64,000 bases of DNA from Anseongella ginsenosidimutans (GCF_008033235.1 NZ_CP042432.1:62001-126000), one strand, 5' to 3'; shown: positions 17,129-26,866, numbered from the stretch's first letter. A program made the numbers and translations. The notes: generated by a model not told the origin, from the letters alone.

Positions 17129-20071
17129 GTGAAGAAGTTATTGCCTATACTGATCGTCTCAATCCTTTTCAGCGCCGCTGCACGTTGCCAGGACACAAGC
17201 GTTACAGACAGCCTCCTCCGGCAGCTGGAACTTAGCGAGGCAGACAGCTCCCGGGTTAACACATACCTGGCTCTCTGGTACCAGTATTACCGGAGCGATA
17301 ATATGAAAGCGCTTGAATACGCGGGAAAGGCAAAACAGCTGGCAGAAAAGATCGGCTATACCCAGGGACAAGCGGTAGCTGCTTACCGGCTGGGCAGCCA
17401 ATACAACCGGCTCCGGGAGTTTGACAAAGCGAAAATTGAATTCAACATATCTATTGCCCTGGCAAAGTCTGTAAATGACAGCAATGCGTTGGCTTCCGCT
17501 CTCGCGGGCCTGGCCAGGATCCACCGTGAAAATACGGCCATTGACAGCGCAACGGCTGCATACCTGGAAGCGATGGCCATTTTTGAAAGCTCCGGCGACC
17601 GGAATGCAGTTGCTATGATCCATAATGACCTTGGGAATCTTTACAAGCGCCAGCGCCTGTTCGGCAAAGCGCTGAGCCATTACAAAAAAGCGCTCGAAAT
17701 CGTCCGGAAGCTCGGTTTTTTACCTGGCATTTCGGCCTGCCTTACCAATATCGGGGCAGTTTACCAGGAACAGGGAAAACATGATGAAGCCCTTTCTTTC
17801 CAGGAAGAAGCCCTGGGTATCAAAAGAGAAATGGGCGATAAGCTGGGAGAAGCCCGGGTGCTGCATGAACTTGGAAATATTCACCGCCTGTCAGAAGATT
17901 ATGAGAAGGCGAGCGACCATTTTCGGAGCGCCCTGGAACTGGCCGAAGAACTATCCCAGCAAGACCTTATCGCGATGGCACGGTACAGCCTCGGATTCAA
18001 TGAATTTCAAAGAGGAAATTACCGGGAAGCCATCCATTACGGCGAATTAGTGGCCGCCCAGGAAAACAAAAACCTAGCTACAATGGCTGAAAATCATGAA
18101 ATGCTGGCAGGCGCTTACGCGGCATTGAATGATTTTGAACAAGGGTACGGGCATTCGGTACTTGCTAAAAAATACGATGACAGCCTGTACAATGAACAGC
18201 GCATAACGCTTAGCAGCGAACTGGAAGCAAAATATCAAAACGAAAAGAACCAGAAGGAAATTGCCTCCCTGAACGCAGCCCGTGAAATCAATATCCTGAA
18301 ACTTCAAAAACAGCGAAGCGAACGAATTTACCTTATTGGCGGGGCCATACTGGTCTTCCTGCTGGGAATCGTGATCTGGAACCGCTACCGCATTAAAGCC
18401 CGGACCAATAAGAAATTAAGGGAAATGGACCAGGTAAAATCCCGCTTCTTTGCCAATATCTCGCACGAATTCCGCACTCCGCTGACCCTCATACTGGGCC
18501 CGTTGCAGGAGTTGCAGAAAAAAGACTTCCATGGCGACAAACAATCCCTTTACCAGGTTATGCAGCGCAACAGCCGGGGCCTGCTGCACATGGTGGACCA
18601 ACTCCTGGACCTTTCCAAGATCGAATCAGATAAGATGGTTTTGCAGGCAGTCAAAACCGATCTCCGGACGTTCCTGAAACCCGTTACAGCTGCTTACGAA
18701 TCGCTGGCGCAAAGCCGGGAAATCCGCTTTGATTTTAAAATGGAAGACGATATTGACCTGTATATTGATCCTGAGAAAATGGAAAAGATCCTGCACAATA
18801 TCCTTTCGAATGCCTTTAAATTTACAGGAAAAGGCGGCAGCATTACCCTTTCGGCAGGAGTGAGCGATTTCACCCAAAAACAGCAGGCACAGGTCAGCAT
18901 AAAAGATACCGGCATCGGCATCGCCCCCCAGGAACTGTCCAGGATATTTGACCGTTTTTTCCAGGCGGGAAACGGTTCTGCCCAACAATACAAGGGCACG
19001 GGCATTGGCCTGGCCCTGACCAAAGAACTGGTAACGCTTCATCACGGCGAAATCGATGTCAGCAGCGTAAGCGGGCAAGGCTCCTGCTTCACCATTCTTC
19101 TGCCCATGGGAAAAGCACATTTATCCCGGAGCGAACTATTCGTGCCGGCAAACTCCCCTGCTCCCGCCGAACCCGGAATAATAAGCGGCTCCTCTTTTCC
19201 TGCTACCGAAAGCCGGCATTCCGGAAGCACAATTTCCCGAAGCACAATTTCCGGCAGGAAGAAAAGCCCCGCGGGAGAAACAAGGACACCCGAAGGCGCC
19301 GAAACAGAACACGGCCTGCCTCAATTATTGATCGTAGAAGACAATATTGATATGCAGGCTTTCCTCGGACAGATCCTTAAACCGCACTACCGGGTCAGCG
19401 CCGCTTCCAACGGCCTGGAAGGCCTGGAAAAAGCCCGGGAACTGCAGCCAGACCTGTTACTGAGCGATGTAATGATGCCTGAAATGGATGGCATAGAGCT
19501 TTGTCGAAGGCTGAAGCTCGACGAAAACACCAGCCATATCCCAGTAATCCTTCTCACCGCCAGGTCCGGCAAGATTCCCAGGATCGAGGGCCTGGAAACC
19601 GGCGCAGACGATTACCTGACCAAGCCTTTTGACGCAGACGAACTGCTGGTCCTGCTAAAGAACCGCATACGCCAGCGCGCCCTGTTACGGGAACGCTTTT
19701 CAAGGGAAATCACGCTGCAGCCAAAAGATATTACTATTACCAGCGCCGACGAACGCTTTCTCCAAAAGGCAATGGACATTGTGGAAAGCAATATGGGCAA
19801 TTTTGAGTTTAACGTACAAGCCTTTATTGAACAAATTGGACTGGGGCGCACCCAGGTAGAACGCAAGCTCAAAGCCCTTACCGGCCAGACGCCCGTTGAA
19901 TTCATCCGGCTCCTCCGCCTGAAAAGGGCCGCACAAAAAATAGCCGGCAAAGAAGATAGCATTTCGCAAATCGCCTACAGCGTCGGTTTCAACAACCTCT
20001 CCTATTTCGCCAAATGCTTTAAGGAACAGTTCGGCGAGTCCCCTTCAGCCTGGTCAAAGCAACCGGCATAA
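17129..20071 (+). CDS. Hybrid two-component system protein: TPR sensor, histidine kinase, receiver, AraC-type HTH
   Basis: A 980-residue one-protein signalling system. Domains in order: signal peptide (1-20), six or more TPR repeats in the periplasm (about 60-350), a coiled coil, one membrane helix (about 399-417), HisKA with H-box ISHEFRTPL near 445, and HATPase_c with the TGIGLAL G-box near 630. A Ser-rich linker leads to a receiver domain with phospho-acceptor Asp near 778 (SDVMMPEMDG) and a C-terminal AraC/XylS HTH (about 870-980). In most HTCS proteins the sensor is a propeller. The TPR sensor here suggests a different ligand. Translation starts at GTG. No polysaccharide-utilisation genes adjoin it, so its target genes are unknown; the divergent oxidoreductase is one candidate. 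Confidence 0.93.
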   Translation: MKKLLPILIVSILFSAAARCQDTSVTDSLLRQLELSEADSSRVNTYLALWYQYYRSDNMKALEYAGKAKQLAEKIGYTQGQAVAAYRLGSQYNRLREFDKAKIEFNISIALAKSVNDSNALASALAGLARIHRENTAIDSATAAYLEAMAIFESSGDRNAVAMIHNDLGNLYKRQRLFGKALSHYKKALEIVRKLGFLPGISACLTNIGAVYQEQGKHDEALSFQEEALGIKREMGDKLGEARVLHELGNIHRLSEDYEKASDHFRSALELAEELSQQDLIAMARYSLGFNEFQRGNYREAIHYGELVAAQENKNLATMAENHEMLAGAYAALNDFEQGYGHSVLAKKYDDSLYNEQRITLSSELEAKYQNEKNQKEIASLNAAREINILKLQKQRSERIYLIGGAILVFLLGIVIWNRYRIKARTNKKLREMDQVKSRFFANISHEFRTPLTLILGPLQELQKKDFHGDKQSLYQVMQRNSRGLLHMVDQLLDLSKIESDKMVLQAVKTDLRTFLKPVTAAYESLAQSREIRFDFKMEDDIDLYIDPEKMEKILHNILSNAFKFTGKGGSITLSAGVSDFTQKQQAQVSIKDTGIGIAPQELSRIFDRFFQAGNGSAQQYKGTGIGLALTKELVTLHHGEIDVSSVSGQGSCFTILLPMGKAHLSRSELFVPANSPAPAEPGIISGSSFPATESRHSGSTISRSTISGRKKSPAGETRTPEGAETEHGLPQLLIVEDNIDMQAFLGQILKPHYRVSAASNGLEGLEKARELQPDLLLSDVMMPEMDGIELCRRLKLDENTSHIPVILLTARSGKIPRIEGLETGADDYLTKPFDADELLVLLKNRIRQRALLRERFSREITLQPKDITITSADERFLQKAMDIVESNMGNFEFNVQAFIEQIGLGRTQVERKLKALTGQTPVEFIRLLRLKRAAQKIAGKEDSISQIAYSVGFNNLSYFAKCFKEQFGESPSAWSKQPA

Positions 20072-20102
20072 CGCCGCCCTACTGCTTTTCTACTGTTAAA
20101 GC

Positions 20103-20135
20103 CAATATTCATCCTTATTTCAAGGACGAATATTG
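20103..20135. terminator. Hairpin downstream of the HTCS gene, possible terminator
   Basis: CAATATTCATCCTT (20103-20116) pairs with 20122-20135 with a single mismatch around the 5-base loop ATTTC. It lies 31 bases after the HTCS stop. No T-run follows, so it may be a weak or factor-assisted terminator or a 3' stability element. Confidence 0.5.
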
Positions 20136-20284
20136 ACTTACCTTCTCTTAATGTGGGAGCTGATGCATCAGGCGCCATACGGGAATCTCTGTTAAGGAAA
20201 ACGAAATATCTGTTAGCGAAAGGCTTTCATTAGGCGGAGCTTTGACTAACAAATGACATAAACGCGCCACTAAACTAATTTGTA

Positions 20285-20911
20285 ATGAAAAATTTAAAAC
20301 TGATCTCTGCAGCGCTTTTGATTTCAGCTGCCGCGCTTTCCTGTGAAAAGGAAGCATTTATTGACGGAGCGGGTACAACCGGCTCCCTTGCTTCCGAAAA
20401 CCGGGCCGGGCAGCTTTCCGGAAACGAACAGGCTTCCACGGACACCGCGAATAAGGAAATACTTTTTAACCCGCAGCCCGAGCCGCCTGCGCAGGTCTTT
20501 AAATTCGACGCCACAATAAGGCAGGGTGGCAGCTGGTCCGGTGAATTCCATAACACCGCCCTTAAAGGAAGGCTGGAAGTGAAAACCCTTTCATCCCTGA
20601 AAAGAGGAAAGACCCTGCACCTGGTTCAGTCATGGACTTTTTATCCCGAGCCTATCCACCCGCCCGAGCCGGTACACCCTCCTGAACCGGTACATCCGCC
20701 CGAGCCGGTCATTCCGCCGACACCAATGAGGCCGGTAACCGTCATGCTCGAGGGAATCCACGATACCGTTAACGGGATGCTCGTACTGAACGGCAAGTAC
20801 GCCCATATAAAAGGCAGGTTCGTAAACAGCGATGGCGGCTTGACATCGCTTGGCGGCGAACTGATGTTTAATCCACAACCTGACCCTCCGGTGGAGCGGA
20901 GCAGAGAGTAA
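20285..20911 (+). CDS. Lipoprotein with proline-rich repeats and paired FNPQPEPP motifs, function unknown
   Basis: A 208-residue protein with a lipoprotein signal (cleavage before Cys20 in AAALSCEKE). A flexible region follows, then the motif FNPQPEPP (61-68), a beta-rich segment (70-118), a proline-rich stretch with four tandem HPPEPV-like units (121-147) and a second beta-rich segment. The C-terminal copy of the motif is FNPQPDPP (195-202). I recognise no domain. The Pro-rich units may form a rigid spacer holding the protein away from the outer membrane. The signal sequence and SCEKE start are shared with the collagen-like lipoprotein at 21117, suggesting a small surface-lipoprotein cluster that arose by duplication of the leader. 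Confidence 0.75.
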   Translation: MKNLKLISAALLISAAALSCEKEAFIDGAGTTGSLASENRAGQLSGNEQASTDTANKEILFNPQPEPPAQVFKFDATIRQGGSWSGEFHNTALKGRLEVKTLSSLKRGKTLHLVQSWTFYPEPIHPPEPVHPPEPVHPPEPVIPPTPMRPVTVMLEGIHDTVNGMLVLNGKYAHIKGRFVNSDGGLTSLGGELMFNPQPDPPVERSRE

Positions 20912-21116
20912 TAGGCCACCGGCCGGAGGTTCCGCGGCTCCTTGAATTGCTGTTAACCTTATGACCATCCCTGACGATCCGGCAATGCGGAATATTGCCG
21001 GGTCGTTCTCAATGAAAAAACCAATCAACTCGATAAAACTACGCTGTGCGCTGCCCAGATGAACGCCTTTGTTCATAATTAACTAATGCCACAAAAACCG
21101 AAAATCAAACTCAATC

Positions 21117-21790
21117 ATGAAACCGATCAAATTAATCCTGTCTGCCTTGTTTCTGGCCGCTCTAATGCTATCCTGCGAAAAAGAAGGCCCTCCCGGCCCG
21201 GCAGGCGCACAGGGAGAACAGGGAGTTTCCGGACCAAAAGGCGATAAGGGCGATACCGGGAATACCGGTCCGAGAGGCGCTGCCGGCGCAACAGGCCCAC
21301 GGGGAGCCGCCGGGCCGGCCGGACCGAAAGGCGACAAGGGTGATAAAGGTGACCCGGGAACGGCCAATGTTATTTATTCAGAATGGATGGACCCGGTGTG
21401 GAACTTGTCGAACCAAAGCACTTACAAAACCATGAGAGTTACTGAAAACAGGTTAACCAACGATTACAATGAAAGCGGGGGATTATTCTGACATTTTTCA
21501 GGTTCCAGGATAACGTTGTTTTCCAGATGCCCTATACCCGGCACAATGACAATAACGAGCGCATCGGCTACGCCGTTTACTTTACCAATCATGGCGAAGT
21601 ACGGTTCTCAATTAAAAGCACAGATGGGACTGCGCTCACCCACGATGAGATCATGGGTACCGGCCCGGGGGTGTCATTGCAGTTCAGGTACGTACTCATT
21701 CCGGGCGGAGTGTCCGCTGCCACGAGACTGGAAAACGTAAACATGAAGGATTATAACGCAGTTGCGAATGCCCTAAACATACCCCATTGA
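21117..21790 (+). CDS. Collagen-like lipoprotein 1, frameshifted in this sequence
   Basis: Two frames (21117-21491 and about 21490-21790) join into a 224-residue protein when one G is added to the G run at 21477-21481. The lipobox is LMLSCEKE (Cys20). A collagen-type Gly-X-Y tract follows (about 24-80, units such as GPP, GPA, GDK, GPR), with charged GDKGDK units. Next is the linker [12 protein letters not shown], then a beta-rich C-terminal domain. Collagen-like tracts in bacteria usually form trimeric stalks on the surface, so this is probably an exposed trimeric lipoprotein. The C-terminal domain is not recognised. Confidence 0.75.
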
Positions 21791-21809
21791 CCAGCCAAAA
21801 CAAAAGCTC

Positions 21810-22201
21810 ATGAAACCATCAAGAATTTTTAAGAAAACAGCAAGAGTGTTCACCCCAGCGCTAGCACTGTTCATGCTGTTGACATTCAATTCCTGCAAAA
21901 AGAAGGCCCTCCCGGCCCGGATGGCGCTGTCGGCGAACAAGGCCCCAAAGGTGAACCGGGAGCCACGGGACCCACGGGCGATAAAGGCGCTTCCGGACCC
22001 AAAGGAGCAACGGGTCCAAAGGGACCAAAGGGCGACCCCGGACCACAGGGACTCAAAGGTGAGAAGGGAACGGCCAACGTCATCTATTCGGACTGGATGG
22101 ACATTGAGCGGGACCTGGACACTCAATTAAAGAACGAAATGTACGTGACCGTTCCCCAGCTAACCAGGGAGTTTTTGAACGTAGGAGTCGTACCCCGTTA
22201 A
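21810..22201 (+). CDS. Collagen-like lipoprotein 2, frameshifted and shortened
   Basis: Adding one A to the run at 21897-21901 turns an implausible Arg-rich frame into a 130-residue collagen-like lipoprotein: [12 protein letters not shown], then Gly-X-Y units ([11 protein letters not shown] and so on), then [12 protein letters not shown]. The leader, collagen tract and ANVIYS-WMD junction match those of the gene just upstream. This copy stops about 40 residues after the junction ([12 protein letters not shown]), so most of the C-terminal domain present in its neighbour is missing. It ends 12 bases before the convergent porin gene. It appears to be a truncated tandem duplicate. Confidence 0.7.
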
Positions 22202-22213
22202 CTCTGGCAAATA

Positions 22214-23275
22214 CTAGAAAGCATACACTGCCGCCAGGACAAACTGGGAGGCCTGGCCTGTGAAGTTCATATCCGAATCCATGAATTCATCCGCCGAACT
22301 GGAATCAAACCTGACTTCAGGGATTAGCGTTAAGGGGCCCGCCTTCACATTTCCTGAAAGGGTAAAAGAAAAATAGCGATTGCCTTCTATTTGCATTCCG
22401 GGATTATCCGGATCGGCCGTATCCTTGAACTGAAATATTTCCCCTCTTGCGCCCAGTGCAAAAACTTCGGATAAACCGTACTGGGCGTAAAGGGCGCCTC
22501 CCTGGAAGCCACCGGCATCGTCCGGGGCCGAGAAGTCGGCAGCATTAAGGCCTATTTTCAAGGCATTGGTCACCTGGTAAGCAGTTGTGAGGTCGATTTC
22601 GGTACCGGAAGGACTTCCGGTGATAAAGTTAATGTAGGCATTCCAGCCTTCTAACGGCGCTACTGAAAGCTGAGCGCCAAAATCAGATACGCCGTTAAAA
22701 TCCTGGTACAGGTTCCAGTCGTTAAAAAGCCCCACCATCAGGCCGACCTTCTCAGAGAAGGCATAATTTGCTTTGATACCTGCGTTCTGGAAAGGCCCGT
22801 AAGAAAACAAACGCGAAGTGGAATAATTGAAATTACCCTTGGGAGAGATCACCTCATACCCGATAAAGGTCCCCATGAAACCTGCCGTCATGGAGAACTG
22901 CTCAGTAAAAGCATAACTTACGTACAGGTTTTGGATATGAAAGGAATTGGCGCTCTCGTCTCCGTATTCACCGGCTGCGTTCACCAGCGATTGTCCCTGC
23001 CCCCTGGGTCCAAAGGACACTTCGCCCACAAAGGAAGCCTTTCCCGCCTGTTTACTGAGTGCGAGGTCCACCATGCCCAGGGAAATGGAGTTTTGTTCAT
23101 TAGCGAAGGCCGTTTGAATGTTGGAGGTTCCGTTCTCCGCCCGATAGTCCGAAAGATCGTACTTGTAGTACGCATCCACTGAACCTGAGATAAGCAGAGG
23201 ACTCTCTTCATCCTGTGCCCTGGCAATAAACCCTGCGGCCATAAGGCCGGCAAAAAGCAATACTGTTTTTTTCAT
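22214..23275 (-). CDS. Outer-membrane beta-barrel porin, OmpL-like (porin-2 family)
   Basis: A 353-residue protein with a signal peptide (MKKTVLLFAGLMAAGFIARAQ) and alternating beta-strand pattern throughout. The start LLISGSVDAYYKYD and the terminal aromatic residue (AAVYAF) are typical of the putative porin OmpL-like family in Bacteroidota. It probably forms a general or solute-specific channel. It starts 21 bases after the ammonium transporter stop on the same strand, so the two are likely cotranscribed. That suggests it admits ammonium or small nitrogen compounds across the outer membrane. Confidence 0.8.
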   Translation of the reverse strand: MKKTVLLFAGLMAAGFIARAQDEESPLLISGSVDAYYKYDLSDYRAENGTSNIQTAFANEQNSISLGMVDLALSKQAGKASFVGEVSFGPRGQGQSLVNAAGEYGDESANSFHIQNLYVSYAFTEQFSMTAGFMGTFIGYEVISPKGNFNYSTSRLFSYGPFQNAGIKANYAFSEKVGLMVGLFNDWNLYQDFNGVSDFGAQLSVAPLEGWNAYINFITGSPSGTEIDLTTAYQVTNALKIGLNAADFSAPDDAGGFQGGALYAQYGLSEVFALGARGEIFQFKDTADPDNPGMQIEGNRYFSFTLSGNVKAGPLTLIPEVRFDSSSADEFMDSDMNFTGQASQFVLAAVYAF

Positions 23276-23296
23276 ATTTTGATTCTTAAAATTCCT

Positions 23297-24508
23297 TTAT
23301 TCCAGGATGATCGTATATCCTCGTATTCCATGCTCATGACTGTCAAGGCCTTCCAGCTCATGCTGCCGGGAAACCCGGATGCCCATGGTCAGTTGCAATA
23401 TTTTAAATATGACCAGGGCCGAAAGAAATGCGCCTGCCCCGCAGATAAGTACGCCGTATAACTGGGGAAAGAAGGCTACTCCTTCGCCGAATATCCCGGC
23501 TGCGAGCGTCCCCCAGATACCACAGGTAAGATGAACCGAAACCGCCCCTACGCAGTCATCCAGCTTCATCCTGTCCAGGCTTACTACCGAAAGCACCACC
23601 AGCACGCCCGCAGTCAGACCAATGATGACCGCTTCCCCGGGTGTGATCACATCCGCGCCGGCGGTAATACCTACCAGCCCGGCGAGAATGCCGTTCAGCA
23701 CCATGCCAAAATCCATTCGCTTAAAAATGACCATCCCACCGAAAAAGCCCCCGATTGCGCCGCCACAAGCCCCCAGGCAGGTGGTCACGAGTACGATCGA
23801 CGTCAGCCCGGGATCCGCCGAAAGCACGGATCCGCCGTTAAAACCAAACCAGCCCAGCCAAAGAAGGAATACGCCGATAGTGGCCAGGGGAACCGAAGAG
23901 CCGGGAAAGGCCTTCACTTTGCCTTTATCATATTTTCCGATGCGGGCGCCTAACAGCATAATACCTGCAAGCGCGCCCCAACCGCCCACGGAATGTACCA
24001 GCGTAGAGCCCGCAAAATCATGGAAACCCCAGGCATCCAGCATGCCGCCGCCCCATTTCCAGCTGCCGATCACGGGATATACTAATCCGACGAAGAGCAG
24101 CGTGAAAACCAGATAGGCGCTCAGCTTGACCCGCTCGGCTACTGCCCCGGAAACGATAGTCGCCGCGGTAGCAGCAAACATGGCCTGGAAAAGAAAATCG
24201 GTCCAGTACGTGTACCCACCCCCGGCATAAGCGGCGGTATTCCCTCCTTCCGGAAGGGATACACCAAAACCGGCAAAGCCAAACCATCCCGGCTCTTCAA
24301 AACCCGGGTACATCAGGTGAAAACCAAGAAGGCCGTAGGTAAGTATTCCGATAACAGGGGTGAGCGTGTTCTTAAATAAAATGTTTACTGTGTTCTTTGC
24401 CTGTGAAAATCCGGCCTCCACGCTGGCAAAACCTAAGTGCATAATGAATACCAGGACCGTTGCAAGCATCATCCAGATGTTATTGGCCGTAAAAACCGCG
24501 TTTTCCAT
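23297..24508 (-). CDS. amtB: Ammonium transporter
   Basis: A 403-residue Amt/MEP/Rh protein with about eleven membrane helices. Recognisable signatures are the N-terminal WMMLATVLVFIMHLGFASVEAG, the DFAGSTLVHSVGGWGAL block with the first pore histidine, and VHLTCGIWGTLA with the second. It conducts ammonium into the cytoplasm. Most bacteria pair amt with the PII regulator glnK; no glnK is present here and a porin follows instead. No signal-peptide-like extension is visible. A 377-base AT-rich region lies upstream and presumably contains the promoter. Confidence 0.94.
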   Translation of the reverse strand: MENAVFTANNIWMMLATVLVFIMHLGFASVEAGFSQAKNTVNILFKNTLTPVIGILTYGLLGFHLMYPGFEEPGWFGFAGFGVSLPEGGNTAAYAGGGYTYWTDFLFQAMFAATAATIVSGAVAERVKLSAYLVFTLLFVGLVYPVIGSWKWGGGMLDAWGFHDFAGSTLVHSVGGWGALAGIMLLGARIGKYDKGKVKAFPGSSVPLATIGVFLLWLGWFGFNGGSVLSADPGLTSIVLVTTCLGACGGAIGGFFGGMVIFKRMDFGMVLNGILAGLVGITAGADVITPGEAVIIGLTAGVLVVLSVVSLDRMKLDDCVGAVSVHLTCGIWGTLAAGIFGEGVAFFPQLYGVLICGAGAFLSALVIFKILQLTMGIRVSRQHELEGLDSHEHGIRGYTIILE

Positions 24509-24885
24509 ATTATTTTATCTAATATTTATAGAAACTGTATAAAATATGCCCAAAAATGGCCTGTAATTCAGATAAAAATTGAAATTCTATTTAAGTTCAG
24601 CACAATTATCGATATATTTTTGATTAAATAAAATAAAATGCCAAAAATAATCTACAATTGTTCGCTATATAAGTGGAAAATGCAGAAATACATTCATAAA
24701 AGAGGGCAATAAAAACGTAGAAAAGCAAAATAAACAGGTAAACCACATATAAATTCCTATAAATGCGATAAAAATCACATGGAATACAAGATTTTCTAAT
24801 AAAAAATGATGGGAAATAATTATTTCAGCCCGTTATAAAACAGGCAGGCAATTTCAAGCCAAAAACAACGCTGGAATTCGGCTTT
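24509..24885. other. AT-rich intergenic region upstream of amtB
   Basis: These 377 bases hold no credible gene on either strand. They are strongly A/T rich with many short A and T runs. The amtB promoter must lie here, but I see neither a good TAnnTTTG box nor a sigma-54 GG-N10-GC pair. A weak AAGCC/GGCTT inverted repeat followed by T residues near 24857-24890 might end tyrS transcription only if read on the opposite strand, so I do not call it. Confidence 0.5.
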
Positions 24886-26181
24886 TTATTTAACTACGAT
24901 GAGGTAATAGTTCTTTTTTCCTCGTTGGGCAAGGAAATACCGTCCGTTAATAAGAGATCCCGGACTAATTTGCTGATCAGCGGATGTAATCTTATTCTTG
25001 TTAATACTTACCCCGCCGCCCTGGATCATTTTCCTGGCTTCGGATTTGGAAGGAAAAACAGCCGCCTTTTCGGTGAGCAGTTCAACGATGCCGATGCCGG
25101 GATCCAGTTCTGTTCTGGACACCTCAAAACGGGGAACCCCTTCCAGTACGCTGAGCAGCAGGCTTTCAGGAAGCTCGTTCAATGCCTGTGAGGTGGCATT
25201 GCCGAAAAGGATTTCAGAAGCTTTTACGGACGTCTCATAATCTTCCGGGCTATGCACCCGGGAAGTGATGTCCTTCGCCAGGAATTTTTGAAGCAGGCGC
25301 AGGTGCGGGGCCTTATCATGCTCGGCTTCCAGGGATACTATTTCATCCTGCCCGGCCAGTGTGAAGATACGAACGTACTTCTTCACGTCCTCATCGGAAG
25401 CGTTCAGCCAGAACTGATAGAATTTATAGGGAGAAGTAAGGGACGGATCAAGCCAAACATTCCCCCCTTCGGTCTTCCCGAACTTGGTACCGTCTGCTTT
25501 AGTAATAAGGCGGGTGGTAATGGCAAAAGCCTCTCCGCCTTCCATTCTGCGGATAAGCTCGGTTCCGGTAACAATGTTACCCCATTGGTCGGACCCCCCC
25601 ATCTGCACCAGGCAGTTCCTGTGCTTCCAAAGGTGAAAAAAATCATAGCCCTGCAATAGCTGATAACTGAACTCAGTAAAGGAAAGACCGCTGTCACCTT
25701 CCAGCCGCTTCTTCACGGAATCCTTCGCCATCATATAATTCACCGTGATATGCTTGCCGATATCTCTTATGAATTCCAGGAAAGAATAATTTTTCAGCCA
25801 GTCATAGTTATTCACCATTTCGGCCGCGTTAGCTCCCTTTCCAAATTCCAGGAATTTCTCCAGCTGCCGCCGTATACCTTCTATATTATGACGGAGCGCT
25901 TCCTCGGTCAGCAATTTCCGCTCTGCGGCCTTGAAGGAGGGATCGCCCACCATGCCGGTCGCTCCACCTACCAAAGCGATAGGCTTATGGCCGGCGCGCT
26001 GGAAATGAATGAGGGTCATTACCTGGGTAAGGTGGCCCACATGCAGGGAATCAGCGGTAGGATCAAAACCAATATAACCAGAAACGACTCCTTGCTGAAG
26101 TTTGTCTTCGGTTCCCGGCATGATATCATGCAGCATGCCCCTCCAGCGGAGCTCTTCAACGAAATTTTTATTCCTGGCCAT
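24886..26181 (-). CDS. tyrS: Tyrosyl-tRNA synthetase
   Basis: A 431-residue class I aminoacyl-tRNA synthetase that charges tRNA-Tyr. The HIGH-type motif is HVGHL (47-51) and the KMSKS-type motif is KFGKT near 232. The tyrosine-binding core ([24 protein letters not shown]) is intact. A C-terminal S4 RNA-binding domain (about 365-430, [18 protein letters not shown]) completes the TyrRS-Z form. The gene stands alone on the minus strand. Confidence 0.96.
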   Translation of the reverse strand: MARNKNFVEELRWRGMLHDIMPGTEDKLQQGVVSGYIGFDPTADSLHVGHLTQVMTLIHFQRAGHKPIALVGGATGMVGDPSFKAAERKLLTEEALRHNIEGIRRQLEKFLEFGKGANAAEMVNNYDWLKNYSFLEFIRDIGKHITVNYMMAKDSVKKRLEGDSGLSFTEFSYQLLQGYDFFHLWKHRNCLVQMGGSDQWGNIVTGTELIRRMEGGEAFAITTRLITKADGTKFGKTEGGNVWLDPSLTSPYKFYQFWLNASDEDVKKYVRIFTLAGQDEIVSLEAEHDKAPHLRLLQKFLAKDITSRVHSPEDYETSVKASEILFGNATSQALNELPESLLLSVLEGVPRFEVSRTELDPGIGIVELLTEKAAVFPSKSEARKMIQGGGVSINKNKITSADQQISPGSLINGRYFLAQRGKKNYYLIVVK

Positions 26182-26595
26182 ACGGGTGGCAAAGATAGCG
26201 TTTCGTCGAGAAAATTCATGGATTCAATGGATACCCACCGTAAGGCTCATCGCTTTCATAAAGCGCCGCGAAAGCGTGGAAAAGCCTTTATCTTGTTGCT
26301 GGAGTAGATTTTTTTTATTTTTTTTTATCCTTTCCGAACCGAAATTCCCGAACCGCCATTTGCAGGCCCTATAGCGAATATGGTAGTTATAACAAATTGA
26401 AAAACAGCCAGTTATAGCTTAATCTAAAAATTTCCTTAAAAGATAGTTGGGCCGAAAAAGTCCTTGTCCTGTGAAAAAGTGGAAAAAAAGCATGTTAGGA
26501 GGGTTTTTTAATTTTGTTTTTCGAAGAAAAAGGTATTAGATTAGCTATAGAATGATTTTAATTCAGATTTCTAAACATTAAAAAAAAGGTGTAAG
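26182..26595. other. Intergenic region between tyrS and the histone gene
   Basis: About 410 bases without a convincing gene. The part near 26310-26330 is nearly pure T, and the rest is AT-rich. It must hold the divergent promoters of tyrS and the histone gene. A purine-rich AAAAAAAAGG tract just before the histone ATG may help ribosome binding. Open frames here are shadows extending from tyrS. Confidence 0.5.
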
Positions 26596-26811
26596 ATGAA
26601 AAAGTTTAATGAATTCAAACAAATTGTTGCCGACCTTGAAGGGGACGCTGATAAGTTCTATAACAAGGGGAACAATGCGGCTGGTACTCGTGTACGTAAA
26701 GGTATGCAGGATCTAAAAAACCTGGCCCAGACCATCCGTATGGAAGTTCAGGAAAGCAAGAATAAAGCTGCTGCCAAGGCGCCTGCTAAAAAGCCTGCAA
26801 AGAAGAAATAA
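26596..26811 (+). CDS. Histone H1-like protein Hc1 (nucleoid-associated)
   Basis: A 71-residue basic protein. The N-terminal half (MKKFNEFKQIVADLEGDADKF) is a helix typical of the Hc1/histone H1 family in Bacteroidota. The C-terminal tail (about 53-71) is built from Lys, Ala and Pro (AAAKAPAKKPAKKK), as in eukaryotic H1 and chlamydial Hc1. It should bind and compact DNA non-specifically. The gene has its own long upstream region and a strong terminator, consistent with high, independent expression. Confidence 0.9.
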   Translation: MKKFNEFKQIVADLEGDADKFYNKGNNAAGTRVRKGMQDLKNLAQTIRMEVQESKNKAAAKAPAKKPAKKK

Positions 26812-26828
26812 TTTCCCCAATGGAATGA

Positions 26829-26866
26829 GAAAGCCGTCCCGCAGCTGCCGGACGGCTTTCTTTTTT
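26829..26866 (+). terminator. Intrinsic terminator of the histone gene
   Basis: GAAAGCCGTCC (26829-26839) pairs perfectly with GGACGGCTTTC (26850-26860), with a 10-base loop, followed by a T6 run (26861-26866). It begins 17 bases after the stop codon. Confidence 0.92.

Noticed and set aside
24509-24885. Sigma-54 promoter for amtB
   Set aside because: No GG-N10-GC pair at correct spacing was found on the minus strand.
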